A model generated the notes under the pieces. That model searched no databases. It was given only the letters and a program-made list of their open reading frames with translations, and had not been told where the DNA came from. DNA of 22,089 nucleotides from an uncultured Mesocricetibacter sp. (GTDB taxonomy: Bacteria > Pseudomonadota > Gammaproteobacteria > Enterobacterales > Pasteurellaceae), in NCBI GenBank assembly GCA_905373425.1, contig CAJPST010000011.1, forward strand, positions 1-22,089, in the 5' to 3' direction. This document shows, one piece after another, positions 7,374 through 14,859 of the stretch. Made by a program: the position numbers and the translations under genes. Every line of letters starts with the position of its first letter. Position 1 is the stretch's first letter.

Positions 7374-8753
7374 ATGTTTGAGAATTTATCTGATCGCTTA
7401 TCAAAAACTCTGCGTAATATTACGGGAAAAGGACGCTTAACCGAAGATAATATTAAAGAAACCCTGCGTGAAGTGCGCATGGCATTGTTGGAAGCTGATG
7501 TCGCGTTGCCCGTGGTGCGCGATTTTATTAATAATGTAAAAGCGCGAGCAATCGGTGAGGAGGTTAATAAAAGCCTGACACCGGGACAGGAATTTCTAAG
7601 AATCGTACAGGCGGAACTGGAAACTGCAATGGGAGAAGCTAACGAGAGCTTAAACCTTGCAACCCAACCGCCGGCGGTAATTTTAATGGCCGGTTTACAA
7701 GGGGCGGGGAAAACCACCAGTGTGGCCAAATTGGCAAAATTCTTGCATGAGCGCCATAAAAAGAAAGTGATGGTTGTATCTGCCGACGTATATCGCCCGG
7801 CTGCGATCAAACAGCTGGAAACATTGGCACAGGCTGTTGGCGCAACTTTCTTTCCGTCTGATGTTAAACAAAATCCTGTTGAGATCGTTAAAGCTGCATT
7901 AGCCGATGCAAAATTAAAATTTTACGATGTGTTAATCGTGGATACGGCGGGGCGCTTGCATGTTGATGGCGAAATGATGGAAGAAATTAAGCAAATTCAT
8001 GCCGCACTTTCGCCAATTGAGACTTTGTTCACCGTAGATGCCATGACGGGTCAAGATGCCGCGAACACGGCGAAAGCTTTTAATGAAGCTTTACCGTTGA
8101 CAGGGGTTATTTTAACTAAAGTTGATGGTGATGCTCGTGGTGGTGCAGCGCTATCTATCCGCCAAATTACCGGCAAGCCGATTAAATTCCTTGGGGTGGG
8201 CGAGAAAAACGATGCATTAGAACCGTTTCATCCGGATCGTGTAGCTTCGCGTATTCTTGGTATGGGCGATGTGCTTTCCTTAATTGAAGATTTGCAACGT
8301 TCCGTCGATCAGGAAAAAGCGCAAAAAATGGCGCAAAAATTCAAGAAAGGGGACGATTTCACTTTAGAAGATTTCCGTGAACAATTACGCGAAATGAAAA
8401 AAATGGGCGGCATGATGTCCATGCTAGAAAAATTACCGGGTGCGAAAAACCTGCCGGATCATGTGAAAAATCAGGTGGACGACAAAATGTTCAACAAACT
8501 GGAAGCCATCATCAATTCCATGACCTTAAAAGAACGTGCCAATCCGGACATCATCAAAGGCTCCCGCCGTCGTCGCATTGCCCTTGGTTCCGGTACGCAG
8601 GTGCAAGATGTGAACAAGTTGCTCAAACAATTTGACGAAATGCAACGCATGATGAAGAAAATGCGCAAAGGCGGCATGGCGAAAATGATGCGCGGCATGC
8701 AAGGCTTAATGGGCGGCGGGCTCGGCGGCTTGGGCGGAATGTTTAGACGTTAG
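7374..8753 (+). CDS. ffh: Ffh: signal recognition particle protein (SRP54)
   Basis: A 459-residue GTPase subunit of the signal recognition particle. It binds 4.5S RNA and the signal sequences of nascent membrane proteins and docks with FtsY. The N domain (1-95) is followed by the G domain with P-loop GLQGAGKTT (107-115), DTAGRLHVD and TKVDGDARGGAAL, then the methionine-rich M domain (about 297-459). In the M domain SRRRRIALGSG is the RNA-binding motif, and the glycine/methionine-rich tail (MMRGMQGLMGGGLGG) is typical. The ATG at 7374 gives the standard MFENLSDRL start; the weak GAGAAA upstream is the only ribosome site seen. Length and motifs are normal. The gene is transcribed alone and closed by a strong terminator. 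Confidence 0.98.
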   Translation: MFENLSDRLSKTLRNITGKGRLTEDNIKETLREVRMALLEADVALPVVRDFINNVKARAIGEEVNKSLTPGQEFLRIVQAELETAMGEANESLNLATQPPAVILMAGLQGAGKTTSVAKLAKFLHERHKKKVMVVSADVYRPAAIKQLETLAQAVGATFFPSDVKQNPVEIVKAALADAKLKFYDVLIVDTAGRLHVDGEMMEEIKQIHAALSPIETLFTVDAMTGQDAANTAKAFNEALPLTGVILTKVDGDARGGAALSIRQITGKPIKFLGVGEKNDALEPFHPDRVASRILGMGDVLSLIEDLQRSVDQEKAQKMAQKFKKGDDFTLEDFREQLREMKKMGGMMSMLEKLPGAKNLPDHVKNQVDDKMFNKLEAIINSMTLKERANPDIIKGSRRRRIALGSGTQVQDVNKLLKQFDEMQRMMKKMRKGGMAKMMRGMQGLMGGGLGGLGGMFRR

Positions 8754-8762
8754 AAAAATAAT

Positions 8763-8803
8763 AAAGTGCGGTTAAAAACGAAGGAATTTTTAACCGCACT
8801 TTT
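8763..8803 (+). terminator. ffh terminator built from inverted uptake signals
   Basis: AAAGTGCGGTTAAAAA (8763-8778) pairs perfectly over 16 bp with TTTTTAACCGCACTTT (8787-8802), with an 8-nt loop, starting 10 bp after the ffh stop. The stem itself ends in a T run. Uptake signals lie at 8764-8772 and 8793-8801. Confidence 0.9.
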
Positions 8804-8839
8804 ACTATCGAAGCCCTTCAACATAATGAGGAAAAGCAA

Positions 8840-9541
8840 ATGAAAACAAAAAATCTCTTATTATTAGGTACGGTATTATCACTAACCGCTTGTTCAACGA
8901 GTGAACTGGGTTTGGATAATGGTTCTCCAGATTGGCGCCCTTATAAAGATATTGATCAATCTACTCAATATATTTCTTTCATCAGTACAGAAACTGCATA
9001 TGAACAATCTCATCCAAATGAAGCTCGAGCAGATAGCGTGGGTAGAGCTTATCGAAAAAGCGCTAAAGACCAAGAAGATTTAATTGGGAATCTGTATTAT
9101 ATTTACGATGCTCACGCCAATAATATGGCAATATATTTTGGAACAGAAAACGCTAAAAGTTTAAACCCACACCAAAAAGAAGATATAAAGAAACTTGCAA
9201 AAGCAAAAAAAATCGATTTCTATGAGTTTGGAAAGGGACGACTTGCTCACGCCGAATTTACGGCAAATAAATCCATGTGTGCTGATTTTAATGGCAAAAA
9301 TGGGGTAAAAGTTAAAATGGCTAGTAACTATTACCAAGACTATAATAACTATTACACGAGTTTATTAAGCGCCACGATTTCCAAGCATGATATTAAGGAT
9401 GTGAATTATAAACCTCTAGTGACGGGTAGCCAGTCCTTTATTGCCGAAAGCAACAAGCATGAAGCAAAACACGGACAACAATTAGGATTAGCTAACTTAA
9501 AAGAAAAAGCAACGCTCTTTACTAACATTATTTGTCGCTAA
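8840..9541 (+). CDS. Uncharacterised lipoprotein
   Basis: A 233-residue protein that I do not recognise. The signal peptide is a lipoprotein type: MKTKNLLLLGTVLS then lipobox LTAC (15-18), so Cys18 should be lipidated. Residue 19 is Ser rather than Asp, which by the E. coli +2 rule favours the outer membrane. The mature part is hydrophilic and rich in Lys, Asn, Tyr and His, without internal membrane segments. Tyr/Asn-rich stretches include NYYQDYNNYYTSLL. Two further cysteines (147 and the penultimate residue 232) could form a disulfide. GAGGAAA lies 8 nt before the ATG. It is bracketed by two uptake-signal terminators, so it is probably expressed alone, although no convincing promoter is seen in the 86 bp after ffh. 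Its base composition is more AT-rich than ffh, which fits a lineage-specific gene or recent acquisition. Confidence 0.85.
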   Translation: MKTKNLLLLGTVLSLTACSTSELGLDNGSPDWRPYKDIDQSTQYISFISTETAYEQSHPNEARADSVGRAYRKSAKDQEDLIGNLYYIYDAHANNMAIYFGTENAKSLNPHQKEDIKKLAKAKKIDFYEFGKGRLAHAEFTANKSMCADFNGKNGVKVKMASNYYQDYNNYYTSLLSATISKHDIKDVNYKPLVTGSQSFIAESNKHEAKHGQQLGLANLKEKATLFTNIICR

Positions 9542-9546
9542 AAAAT

Positions 9547-9590
9547 AAAGTGCGGTCGAAAAAATATGAATTTTTTAACCGCACTTTTTT
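9547..9590 (+). terminator. Terminator of the lipoprotein gene, possibly bidirectional
   Basis: AAAGTGCGGT (9547-9556) pairs with ACCGCACTTT (9578-9587), with extra A/T pairing inside the loop (AAAAAA with TTTTTT), followed by TTT. On the opposite strand the stem is also followed by a T-rich run. Uptake signals are at 9548-9556 and 9578-9586. It begins 5 bp after the lipoprotein stop. Confidence 0.85.
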
Positions 9591-9631
9591 GTCAATTTAC
9601 TGGAGGGTATGATTTTTCTTAATCTTAAAAT

Positions 9632-9655
9632 AAAAAAGCCGTCGGACAAGACGGC
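9632..9655 (-). terminator. Terminator of the malK-amylase-lamB-malM operon
   Basis: On the minus strand GCCGTC (9655-9650) pairs with GACGGC (9643-9638) around a 6-nt loop and is followed by six T (9637-9632). It lies 34 bp beyond the malM stop and faces the lipoprotein terminator, so the two convergent units are insulated from each other. Confidence 0.9.
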
Positions 9656-9689
9656 AAAGGAACTTCATGAAAAAGACAATTAATTATTG

Positions 9690-10655
9690 TTATTTAGAGG
9701 AAACATGTTTTAAAAATATTTGACGAGGAGATGTCAATCCCAGTTTTTCTGCTTCATTTACTAAATTCATGGCTTTGTTGACATCACCGGCTTTTAAGGC
9801 TTTGGTTACCGCCTGATTAAAATAAATCTCGGTGTCTTTATCAACCGGCATTTCAACCGCTTTATTGCTAGTTACCGGAGCGTTTTGAGCAGTAGCGGAA
9901 TGTGGCACCGCTTTTATTGGGGCTGTAGCCTTGTTCACATTTTCTTTTTCGTCCATCACTACCGGAGCAGCACTGGTTGCAATTGTTTTGCTGGGTTTTT
10001 CTGATGAAAAAACATTCGTCGGTATACCGATAAAACGTGTACCGTCAGAATTAGTCACATTTACGCTGATTTGGCCGTTCAGGCTGTGTTTGACTTCAAT
10101 ATCATCCAATGCGGGCGGTTGTTTACCTGTACCTTTTGCGTAGGTTTTTGCAGGATGTGGAACCATCGTGCTTTTAGCAAGATCTTGCTGCGTAGTATAA
10201 ACCAACAAATAAATATAATTTTGGTTTGGGGCCGGAGTGAGCTTTAATTCTGCGGCATAACGGTTTGGTTGCATTCCGCGTTCTTCATAAAATTTGAATT
10301 CAGAAGAAGGATAAGTGGCGGCAACATTGAAATGGCTGTCTAAAACTATTGCGCTAGGTACAAATACGCTATCTTTGCCTACAGGGCTGACAATTTCAAT
10401 TTGCAACGCACCTTGGTTAGCAGGAATACGATAAGTGGCAATCGGACTTTCCGTACCTGCAAACGGAAGTGTCAAATGTTGTTTTTGTTGCTCCGAAAGC
10501 GTGGTTTTTACGGTTTCGGAAAATGCTACATCTTGCCATGTCAAATTTGCCAGGCTGTTAGAGTTAATATGAATAGACGTATTTGCCGAGCTTGGCAACG
10601 CAGCAACCATATTTGTCAATAAAAGTGCGGTCAAAATTTTTACTGTTTTTTTCAT
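9690..10655 (-). CDS. malM: MalM: maltose operon periplasmic protein
   Basis: A 321-residue exported protein homologous to E. coli MalM, the last gene of the malK-lamB-malM operon there; its function is unknown. The signal peptide is MKKTVKILTALLLTNMVAALPSSA (cut near residue 24). Family features are the N-terminal LTWQDVAFSETVKTTLSEQQKQHL, PFAGTESPIATYRIPANQGALQIEI and FYEERGMQPNRYAAELKLTP. A low-complexity Ala/Thr/Pro/Lys linker (about 215-270) precedes a C-terminal helical region (EIYFNQAVTKALKAGDVNKAMNLVNEAEKLGLTSPRQIFLKHV) that looks like a single TPR-type helix pair. GAGG stands before the ATG at 10655. It is the last gene of the minus-strand mal unit, 70 bp after lamB with a GC-rich hairpin between them. 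An uptake signal is embedded in the signal-peptide codons. Confidence 0.9.
   Translation of the reverse strand: MKKTVKILTALLLTNMVAALPSSANTSIHINSNSLANLTWQDVAFSETVKTTLSEQQKQHLTLPFAGTESPIATYRIPANQGALQIEIVSPVGKDSVFVPSAIVLDSHFNVAATYPSSEFKFYEERGMQPNRYAAELKLTPAPNQNYIYLLVYTTQQDLAKSTMVPHPAKTYAKGTGKQPPALDDIEVKHSLNGQISVNVTNSDGTRFIGIPTNVFSSEKPSKTIATSAAPVVMDEKENVNKATAPIKAVPHSATAQNAPVTSNKAVEMPVDKDTEIYFNQAVTKALKAGDVNKAMNLVNEAEKLGLTSPRQIFLKHVSSK
10623..10631 (+). repeat. DNA uptake signal inside the malM signal-peptide codons
   Basis: Exact AAGTGCGGT; on the coding strand ACCGCACTT encodes Thr-Ala-Leu in the hydrophobic core of the signal peptide, where such residues are tolerated. Confidence 0.8.
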
Positions 10656-10685
10656 ATTAACCTCTGAGAATTTAGAATAAATTCA

Positions 10686-10710
10686 TGCTGCCCGCAATGA
10701 ACGGGCAGCA
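10686..10710 (-). other. GC-rich stem-loop between lamB and malM
   Basis: TGCTGCCCG (10686-10694) pairs perfectly with CGGGCAGCA (10702-10710) around a 7-nt loop, with no T run after it on the minus strand. It starts 16 bp beyond the lamB stop. The likely roles are protection of the lamB mRNA 3' end and reduction of malM expression rather than full termination. Confidence 0.7.
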
Positions 10711-10725
10711 TAGTACGGTAGCGTA

Positions 10726-12006
10726 TTACCACCACGCTTCGAATTGAACACCGGCGATAAATTCACCGTCTTTGGCTTTGTAGCTGTGGCTAGTGCGGTT
10801 TTCGGTGTTGAACTTGTCATTCCAATGAGCATAAGTACCGAATACGCGAATCGCCGGACGAGCCCAAATGCTGCTACCTGCCTGCCATTGTTGAGCAAGT
10901 GTGAATTTACTCAGATCATTTTTCTTACCTGAAGCCTGATCTTTGATGCGATCATAACCGATTTCAACCAATGTGCTCATTGTATTTGTCCATTTATACA
11001 TCGGACGCACGCCGGCAGAATACCAAGTTTTACCTTGTTTGTTATCTAAATCGGTTTTTTCGTAAATTAACGCATACATCATTTCTACTTTGTCGCTGAA
11101 TTGTACCGTACCTTGGTCAATCAAACGAACCATGTTACCGCGATTTTTGGTCAATGAACCTTGCGCATGTCCATTATTCCAAGATGTCATAGAATCTTTG
11201 GCATATTGTGCGGTAAATTTGTTAAAGCCGCCGAAGAAATTACCTTGAGTATATTCAAAGGTAAACATATGGCCGTTTTTGGTGGCATCATTATTTACCA
11301 AATGCGCTTCATCTTTTTTATGTGCGTTGGCGTAATCAAATCCGAATTCAAAAGAACCGTCTTTCCAAGGTTTGATTTCGGCTAAACGAACGTCAAAGAT
11401 ATCGTTGTAAACATCTTGTTTTTCGTCACGATTACTGACCCAATCTTTTTTCGCATGATTGTAGTAATAAGTGAATGCGCCACCTGACTCGGTATCGCGG
11501 GTGACCGCTAAAGAAAGTTTACCGAAGCCTAAATTAATGTTTTCAACCCCAGCGCCCGGACCTGAGATATCCCAGTAGTAGAAGTCGTTCATGTGTACAT
11601 CATGGCGTTGGTAGAAACGTTTACCGGCCCATAATGTCGCTTCAGGTAATACGCCTTCAGCAAAGTTTTTGAATTGAACGTTTAATTCACGTAGTGCCGG
11701 ACTGGTTTCCGTCCAGTCATTTTTATGCAATGTACCGCCGTAAGCCAATAAAGAGTCGAAATAAATGGATTGATTTCCTTCTTTAAACAACTCTTGACCT
11801 AATTTTAATTCGGCATAGGTATCGGACTCGTTACCTAAACGATATTTGGAACCGCCTCCGTTGACAGAAAAGGCTGTGAGCTCGCCACCGCCTGATGTCC
11901 AACCAATTCCCGAACGGGCATATCCGTGGAAATCTACTGCGGAAGCAGTTGTTGCTAATAATGTCCCACCGATTGCAACTGCAAGTAATGTTTTTTGAAC
12001 TTTCAT
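10726..12006 (-). CDS. lamB: LamB: maltoporin
   Basis: A 426-residue outer-membrane 18-stranded porin that lets maltose and maltodextrins diffuse into the periplasm. The start at 12006 is supported by GAGGG 8 nt upstream and a clean signal peptide (MKVQKTLLAVAIGGTLLATTASA, cut after residue 23). The mature protein begins VDFHGYARSGIGW as in enterobacterial LamB. Conserved pieces include KYRLGNESDTYAELKLGQELF, LWAGKRFYQRHDVHMNDFYYWDISGPGAGVENINLGFGKLSLA and the terminal EAWW with aromatic ending. It is slightly shorter than the E. coli protein (about 446 residues), probably in surface loops. It lies 35 bp after the amylase gene and shares its transcript. This is the usual malK-lamB-malM order with one gene inserted. 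Confidence 0.97.
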   Translation of the reverse strand: MKVQKTLLAVAIGGTLLATTASAVDFHGYARSGIGWTSGGGELTAFSVNGGGSKYRLGNESDTYAELKLGQELFKEGNQSIYFDSLLAYGGTLHKNDWTETSPALRELNVQFKNFAEGVLPEATLWAGKRFYQRHDVHMNDFYYWDISGPGAGVENINLGFGKLSLAVTRDTESGGAFTYYYNHAKKDWVSNRDEKQDVYNDIFDVRLAEIKPWKDGSFEFGFDYANAHKKDEAHLVNNDATKNGHMFTFEYTQGNFFGGFNKFTAQYAKDSMTSWNNGHAQGSLTKNRGNMVRLIDQGTVQFSDKVEMMYALIYEKTDLDNKQGKTWYSAGVRPMYKWTNTMSTLVEIGYDRIKDQASGKKNDLSKFTLAQQWQAGSSIWARPAIRVFGTYAHWNDKFNTENRTSHSYKAKDGEFIAGVQFEAWW

Positions 12007-12041
12007 AATAGACCCTCTATATATTAGGCTGATAAATTTTT

Positions 12042-13352
12042 TTATTTCATTTGGGATAATACTAGGTATCCCCAACCGTTCAGTTCAATTTCAGCAGAAT
12101 CCGCTAGTGTATAATTCTGCTGTTTAAACCAATCTATGTATTGTCCGCCAATGCCTTTGCAATCAAGTTTGATGCAAACCTCGCGGTTACTAAAATTAAT
12201 GATAGCTACTACGCGATGTCCATTACTTTCACGATAAAAGGACAACACGTTATCGCTGTTGTTATTGATGCGAACCATCTCTCCACCGCGCTTGCCGTTG
12301 CGTAATGCGAAATTCTGATGTTTCAATGCAAACAGGGTTTTATAGTGTTTGGCATTTGGGTGTTCGCGCCATTGGATTGTGTCGCGATCAAAAAATTTTA
12401 AGGAACGATCCAATCCTGCTTCCTGCCCGTTATACACTAACGGCATGCCATTGGCGACTACTGTCATCACCATTGCAGCAGGTAACGCATCACCGAAATT
12501 GGAATACTGTGTCCCTTCCCACGCATTTTTGTCATGGTTGTCGGTGAAATTCATGCGATAACCGTCGCGCGGGAAAGTCTTTACATCATGCGCCATATAT
12601 TCAACCAACGCGTGGAATCCCGAACCTTTAGCCACAACAGTGAGTGTGTCCCACAACGACCAGTTGTAGGTCATATCAAAAGCTTTTTGGTGTAAATCAC
12701 GGCTTTCCCATTCTGCTAGCATGAACACAGGTTTAATTTCATCTAATTCACGGCGGACGTTATTCCAAAAATCCGTTGGTACAAAGCCTGCCACATCGCA
12801 GCGAAAACCATCGATGTCTGTTTCACGCACCCAATATTTCATAGCTTCGGTCATATATTGGCGTAGCGTGGCGTTGTGATAATCGAATTCAATGATATCA
12901 TCCCAGTCATACCAAGGCGTTGACTGGAAATTACCGTTTTTATTTTTACTGTACCAATCAGGGTGTTGTTCTACCAACGGATTATCCCAAGCGGAATGAT
13001 TCGCTACCCAGTCGATAATCACATACATACCCAAACGGTGAATTTCAGCAATTAATGCGTTGAGATCATCCAAAGTACCGAACTCTGGATTCACGCCATA
13101 ATAATCCTTTACTGAATACGGACTTCCAAGAGTACCCTTACGATTTTTCACACCGATTGGATGAATCGGCATAAGCCACAGAATATCCACACCTAGTTCT
13201 TTTAAACGCGGAAGATGAGCTTTGAACGCGTTAAACGTCCCTTCCGGTGTGAACTGGCGCAAATTAACCTGATAAATGACCGCACTTTCCGCCCATTGAG
13301 GATGTTTAATTTTTACAAAAGGCTGCGGTTGGTATTGTGCCGTGGCTTCCAT
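12042..13352 (-). CDS. Cytoplasmic GH13 alpha-amylase in the mal operon
   Basis: A 436-residue glycoside hydrolase family 13 enzyme without a signal peptide, so it should act in the cytoplasm on imported maltodextrins. The four GH13 regions are present: DWVANH (114-119), GFRCD with nucleophile Asp186, LAEWE with acid/base Glu214, and FTDNHD with His273/Asp274. The (beta/alpha)8 barrel starts at AVIYQVNLRQFTPEGTF and is followed by a short C-terminal beta domain ending GWGYLVLSQ. Whether it is an alpha-amylase, maltogenic amylase or glucosidase cannot be decided from motifs. The gene lies 11 bp after malK and 35 bp before lamB, so it is translated from the malK-lamB-malM message. The classical E. 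coli operon has no enzyme here. An uptake signal lies in its 5' part (13279). Confidence 0.92.
   Translation of the reverse strand: MEATAQYQPQPFVKIKHPQWAESAVIYQVNLRQFTPEGTFNAFKAHLPRLKELGVDILWLMPIHPIGVKNRKGTLGSPYSVKDYYGVNPEFGTLDDLNALIAEIHRLGMYVIIDWVANHSAWDNPLVEQHPDWYSKNKNGNFQSTPWYDWDDIIEFDYHNATLRQYMTEAMKYWVRETDIDGFRCDVAGFVPTDFWNNVRRELDEIKPVFMLAEWESRDLHQKAFDMTYNWSLWDTLTVVAKGSGFHALVEYMAHDVKTFPRDGYRMNFTDNHDKNAWEGTQYSNFGDALPAAMVMTVVANGMPLVYNGQEAGLDRSLKFFDRDTIQWREHPNAKHYKTLFALKHQNFALRNGKRGGEMVRINNNSDNVLSFYRESNGHRVVAIINFSNREVCIKLDCKGIGGQYIDWFKQQNYTLADSAEIELNGWGYLVLSQMK
13279..13287 (-). repeat. DNA uptake signal inside the cytoplasmic amylase gene
   Basis: On the coding (minus) strand AAGTGCGGT lies within codons for Glu-Ser-Ala-Val just before the first barrel strand. 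Confidence 0.8.
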
Positions 13353-13363
13353 GAGTGCTTCCT

Positions 13364-14482
13364 TTAAACACCTTTTTCTTTATATAAACGCTGGCACGCT
13401 GTACCGTCTTCTTTAAACAGATGGCAACGTTCAGGAATAATTCCGATATCCATGGTTTCCCCTTCTTTCACCAACACCACATCGTTTTGGCGATAAATTA
13501 AGGTCGGTTGTTTGATTTCAGGGATTTCTAGGTGGATTTGGGTTTCATTGCCAAGTAGTTCCACCACTTGTACGTTGCCGCGTAAGGTGACTTCTGCTTG
13601 AAGAGAAGGGATCAAATGTTCAGGACGAATACCTAAGGAAAGATTGTCGCCGACTTTTACGCCATTACCTGAAACCGGAATCCAGAAGTTATGATGATTG
13701 GCATCCGGCAATTCGATTTGTACTCGTTCTTTTTCTACGGCGGTGACTTTGACCGGCAGAAAGTTCATTTTTGGTGAGCCGATAAAGCCTGCTACAAAGC
13801 GGTTTTTCGGATAATGATAGAGTTCTAACGGTTTGCCCACTTGCGCAATGCCACCCGCGTTTAACACCACGATTTTATCTGCTAATGTCATAGCTTCCAC
13901 TTGGTCGTGGGTTACATAAATCATGGTACGGTTGAGTTTTTTGTGCAATTTGGAGATTTCAACCCGCATTTGTACCCGCAAAGCGGCATCTAAGTTGGAC
14001 AGAGGTTCGTCTAGTAAGAAGACTTCCGGTTGAGAAACCAAAGTCCGTCCGATAGCAACACGTTGGCGTTGGCCACCTGATAAGGCTTTAGGTTTACGTT
14101 CAAGTAAATGGGCAAGTTGTAGGATTTCGGCAACCTGATTAACGCGTTGATCACGGTTTGCTTTATTGACTCCGGCTAGTTTTAAACCGAAAGACATATT
14201 TTCCGCTACGTCCAAATGCGGATAAAGGGCGTATGACTGGAACACCATACCAATACCGCGTTTTGCCGGTGGTACATCGTTCATCAGTTTATCACCGATA
14301 TAAAGCTCACCGGTGGTAATATCTTCAAGCCCTGCAATCATTCGCAACAAAGTTGATTTACCACAACCTGACGGGCCGACAAAGACGACAAATTCGCCTT
14401 CTTCAATATCCAAATTGATGTCTTTGGAAATATGCACGTTTCCGTAAGATTTTCCCACATTGCGCAAAGTTACACTTGCCAT
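13364..14482 (-). CDS. malK: MalK: maltose/maltodextrin ABC transporter ATPase
   Basis: A 372-residue ATP-binding subunit of the MalFGK2 importer. The nucleotide-binding domain shows Walker A GPSGCGKST (36-44), Q-loop Q82, signature LSGGQ (134-138), Walker B FLLDE with Asp158/Glu159, D-loop and the switch His192. The C-terminal OB-fold regulatory domain (about 236-372) includes GSPKMNFL and LGIRPEHL; in E. coli this part binds MalT and enzyme IIAGlc. Length is essentially that of E. coli MalK. The ATG at 14482 has AGAGG about 8 nt upstream. It is the first gene of the minus unit, reading away from malE1 across the shared control region. Confidence 0.97.
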   Translation of the reverse strand: MASVTLRNVGKSYGNVHISKDINLDIEEGEFVVFVGPSGCGKSTLLRMIAGLEDITTGELYIGDKLMNDVPPAKRGIGMVFQSYALYPHLDVAENMSFGLKLAGVNKANRDQRVNQVAEILQLAHLLERKPKALSGGQRQRVAIGRTLVSQPEVFLLDEPLSNLDAALRVQMRVEISKLHKKLNRTMIYVTHDQVEAMTLADKIVVLNAGGIAQVGKPLELYHYPKNRFVAGFIGSPKMNFLPVKVTAVEKERVQIELPDANHHNFWIPVSGNGVKVGDNLSLGIRPEHLIPSLQAEVTLRGNVQVVELLGNETQIHLEIPEIKQPTLIYRQNDVVLVKEGETMDIGIIPERCHLFKEDGTACQRLYKEKGV

Positions 14483-14530
14483 AATGAAACCTCTTGATTT
14501 TCTTTATATTGCCGCTCGAATAATTTTAGT

Positions 14531-14568
14531 ATGTATAATTACTTCTTTCTTTAAAGAACAAATCATCC
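14531..14568 (-). promoter_or_regulatory. Candidate MalT-dependent promoter of malK
   Basis: On the minus strand GGATGA (14568-14563), the core of the E. coli MalT box, is followed after 25 bp by the -10-like TATACA (14537-14532). That spacing fits a class of promoters in which the activator replaces the -35 contact. The start codon is about 50 bp further on. The flanking GG dinucleotides of the full MalT consensus are absent. Confidence 0.45.
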
Positions 14569-14650
14569 TTTTTTGTATTTTTTAGGTATTAGGCGTGTTT
14601 GGTGAAATTTAGAACACAAAATTTATTTGCGGGAGTGAAATTGGTATTTT

Positions 14651-14666
14651 TGTGATCGTCCTCACA
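14651..14666. promoter_or_regulatory. CRP-cAMP binding site 1
   Basis: TGTGATCGTCCTCACA carries both perfect CRP half-sites (TGTGA-N6-TCACA). It lies in the malK-malE1 divergent region, where catabolite control of the mal genes is expected. Confidence 0.85.
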
Positions 14667-14683
14667 GTTTTAAATGTTAATTT

Positions 14684-14699
14684 TGTGATCCGGATCACA
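14684..14699. promoter_or_regulatory. CRP-cAMP binding site 2
   Basis: TGTGATCCGGATCACA is a perfect 16-bp palindrome and a perfect CRP site. Its centre is 33 bp from that of site 1, about three helical turns, so two CRP dimers would sit on the same face of the DNA. Confidence 0.9.
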
Positions 14700-14718
14700 G
14701 ATTTAATAAAAAACTAAA

Positions 14719-14788
14719 GGAGGAGGAGAAAATCACTCTAAAGGCGTAGGAGGGGGGAGGATAACAAATAAAAATATTTATCCATAAT
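14719..14788 (+). promoter_or_regulatory. G-rich MalT-box-like repeats and putative malE1 promoter
   Basis: GGAGGA cores occur at 14719, 14722 and 14756, in direct orientation within a strikingly purine-rich stretch; GGGGAGGATA at 14754 matches about 8 of 10 positions of the E. coli MalT box GGGGA(T/G)GAGG. CATAAT (14783-14788), 21 bp after the last core, is a plausible -10 box, 71 bp before the malE1 start. The rest of the 377-bp gap holds the two CRP sites and the malK promoter; nothing else was seen. MalT itself is not encoded in the window. Confidence 0.5.
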
Positions 14789-14859
14789 TTGCGGTAAGCT
14801 GTGAATGGACGGAAAGGACTTTGGTTTTATCATCAACTCTCTTTAAAGGAGAACGAAAT

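Noticed and set aside
7256..7810. A 184-codon open frame on the minus strand over the 5' part of ffh
   Set aside because: It lies fully antisense to ffh codons with strong SRP54 motifs, has unusual composition and shows no recognisable domain; it is a shadow frame.
14716..14763. The G-rich run as a G-quadruplex
   Set aside because: Apart from one run of six, the G tracts are only two long, so a stable three-tier quadruplex is unlikely. The repeated GGAGGA cores fit activator boxes better.
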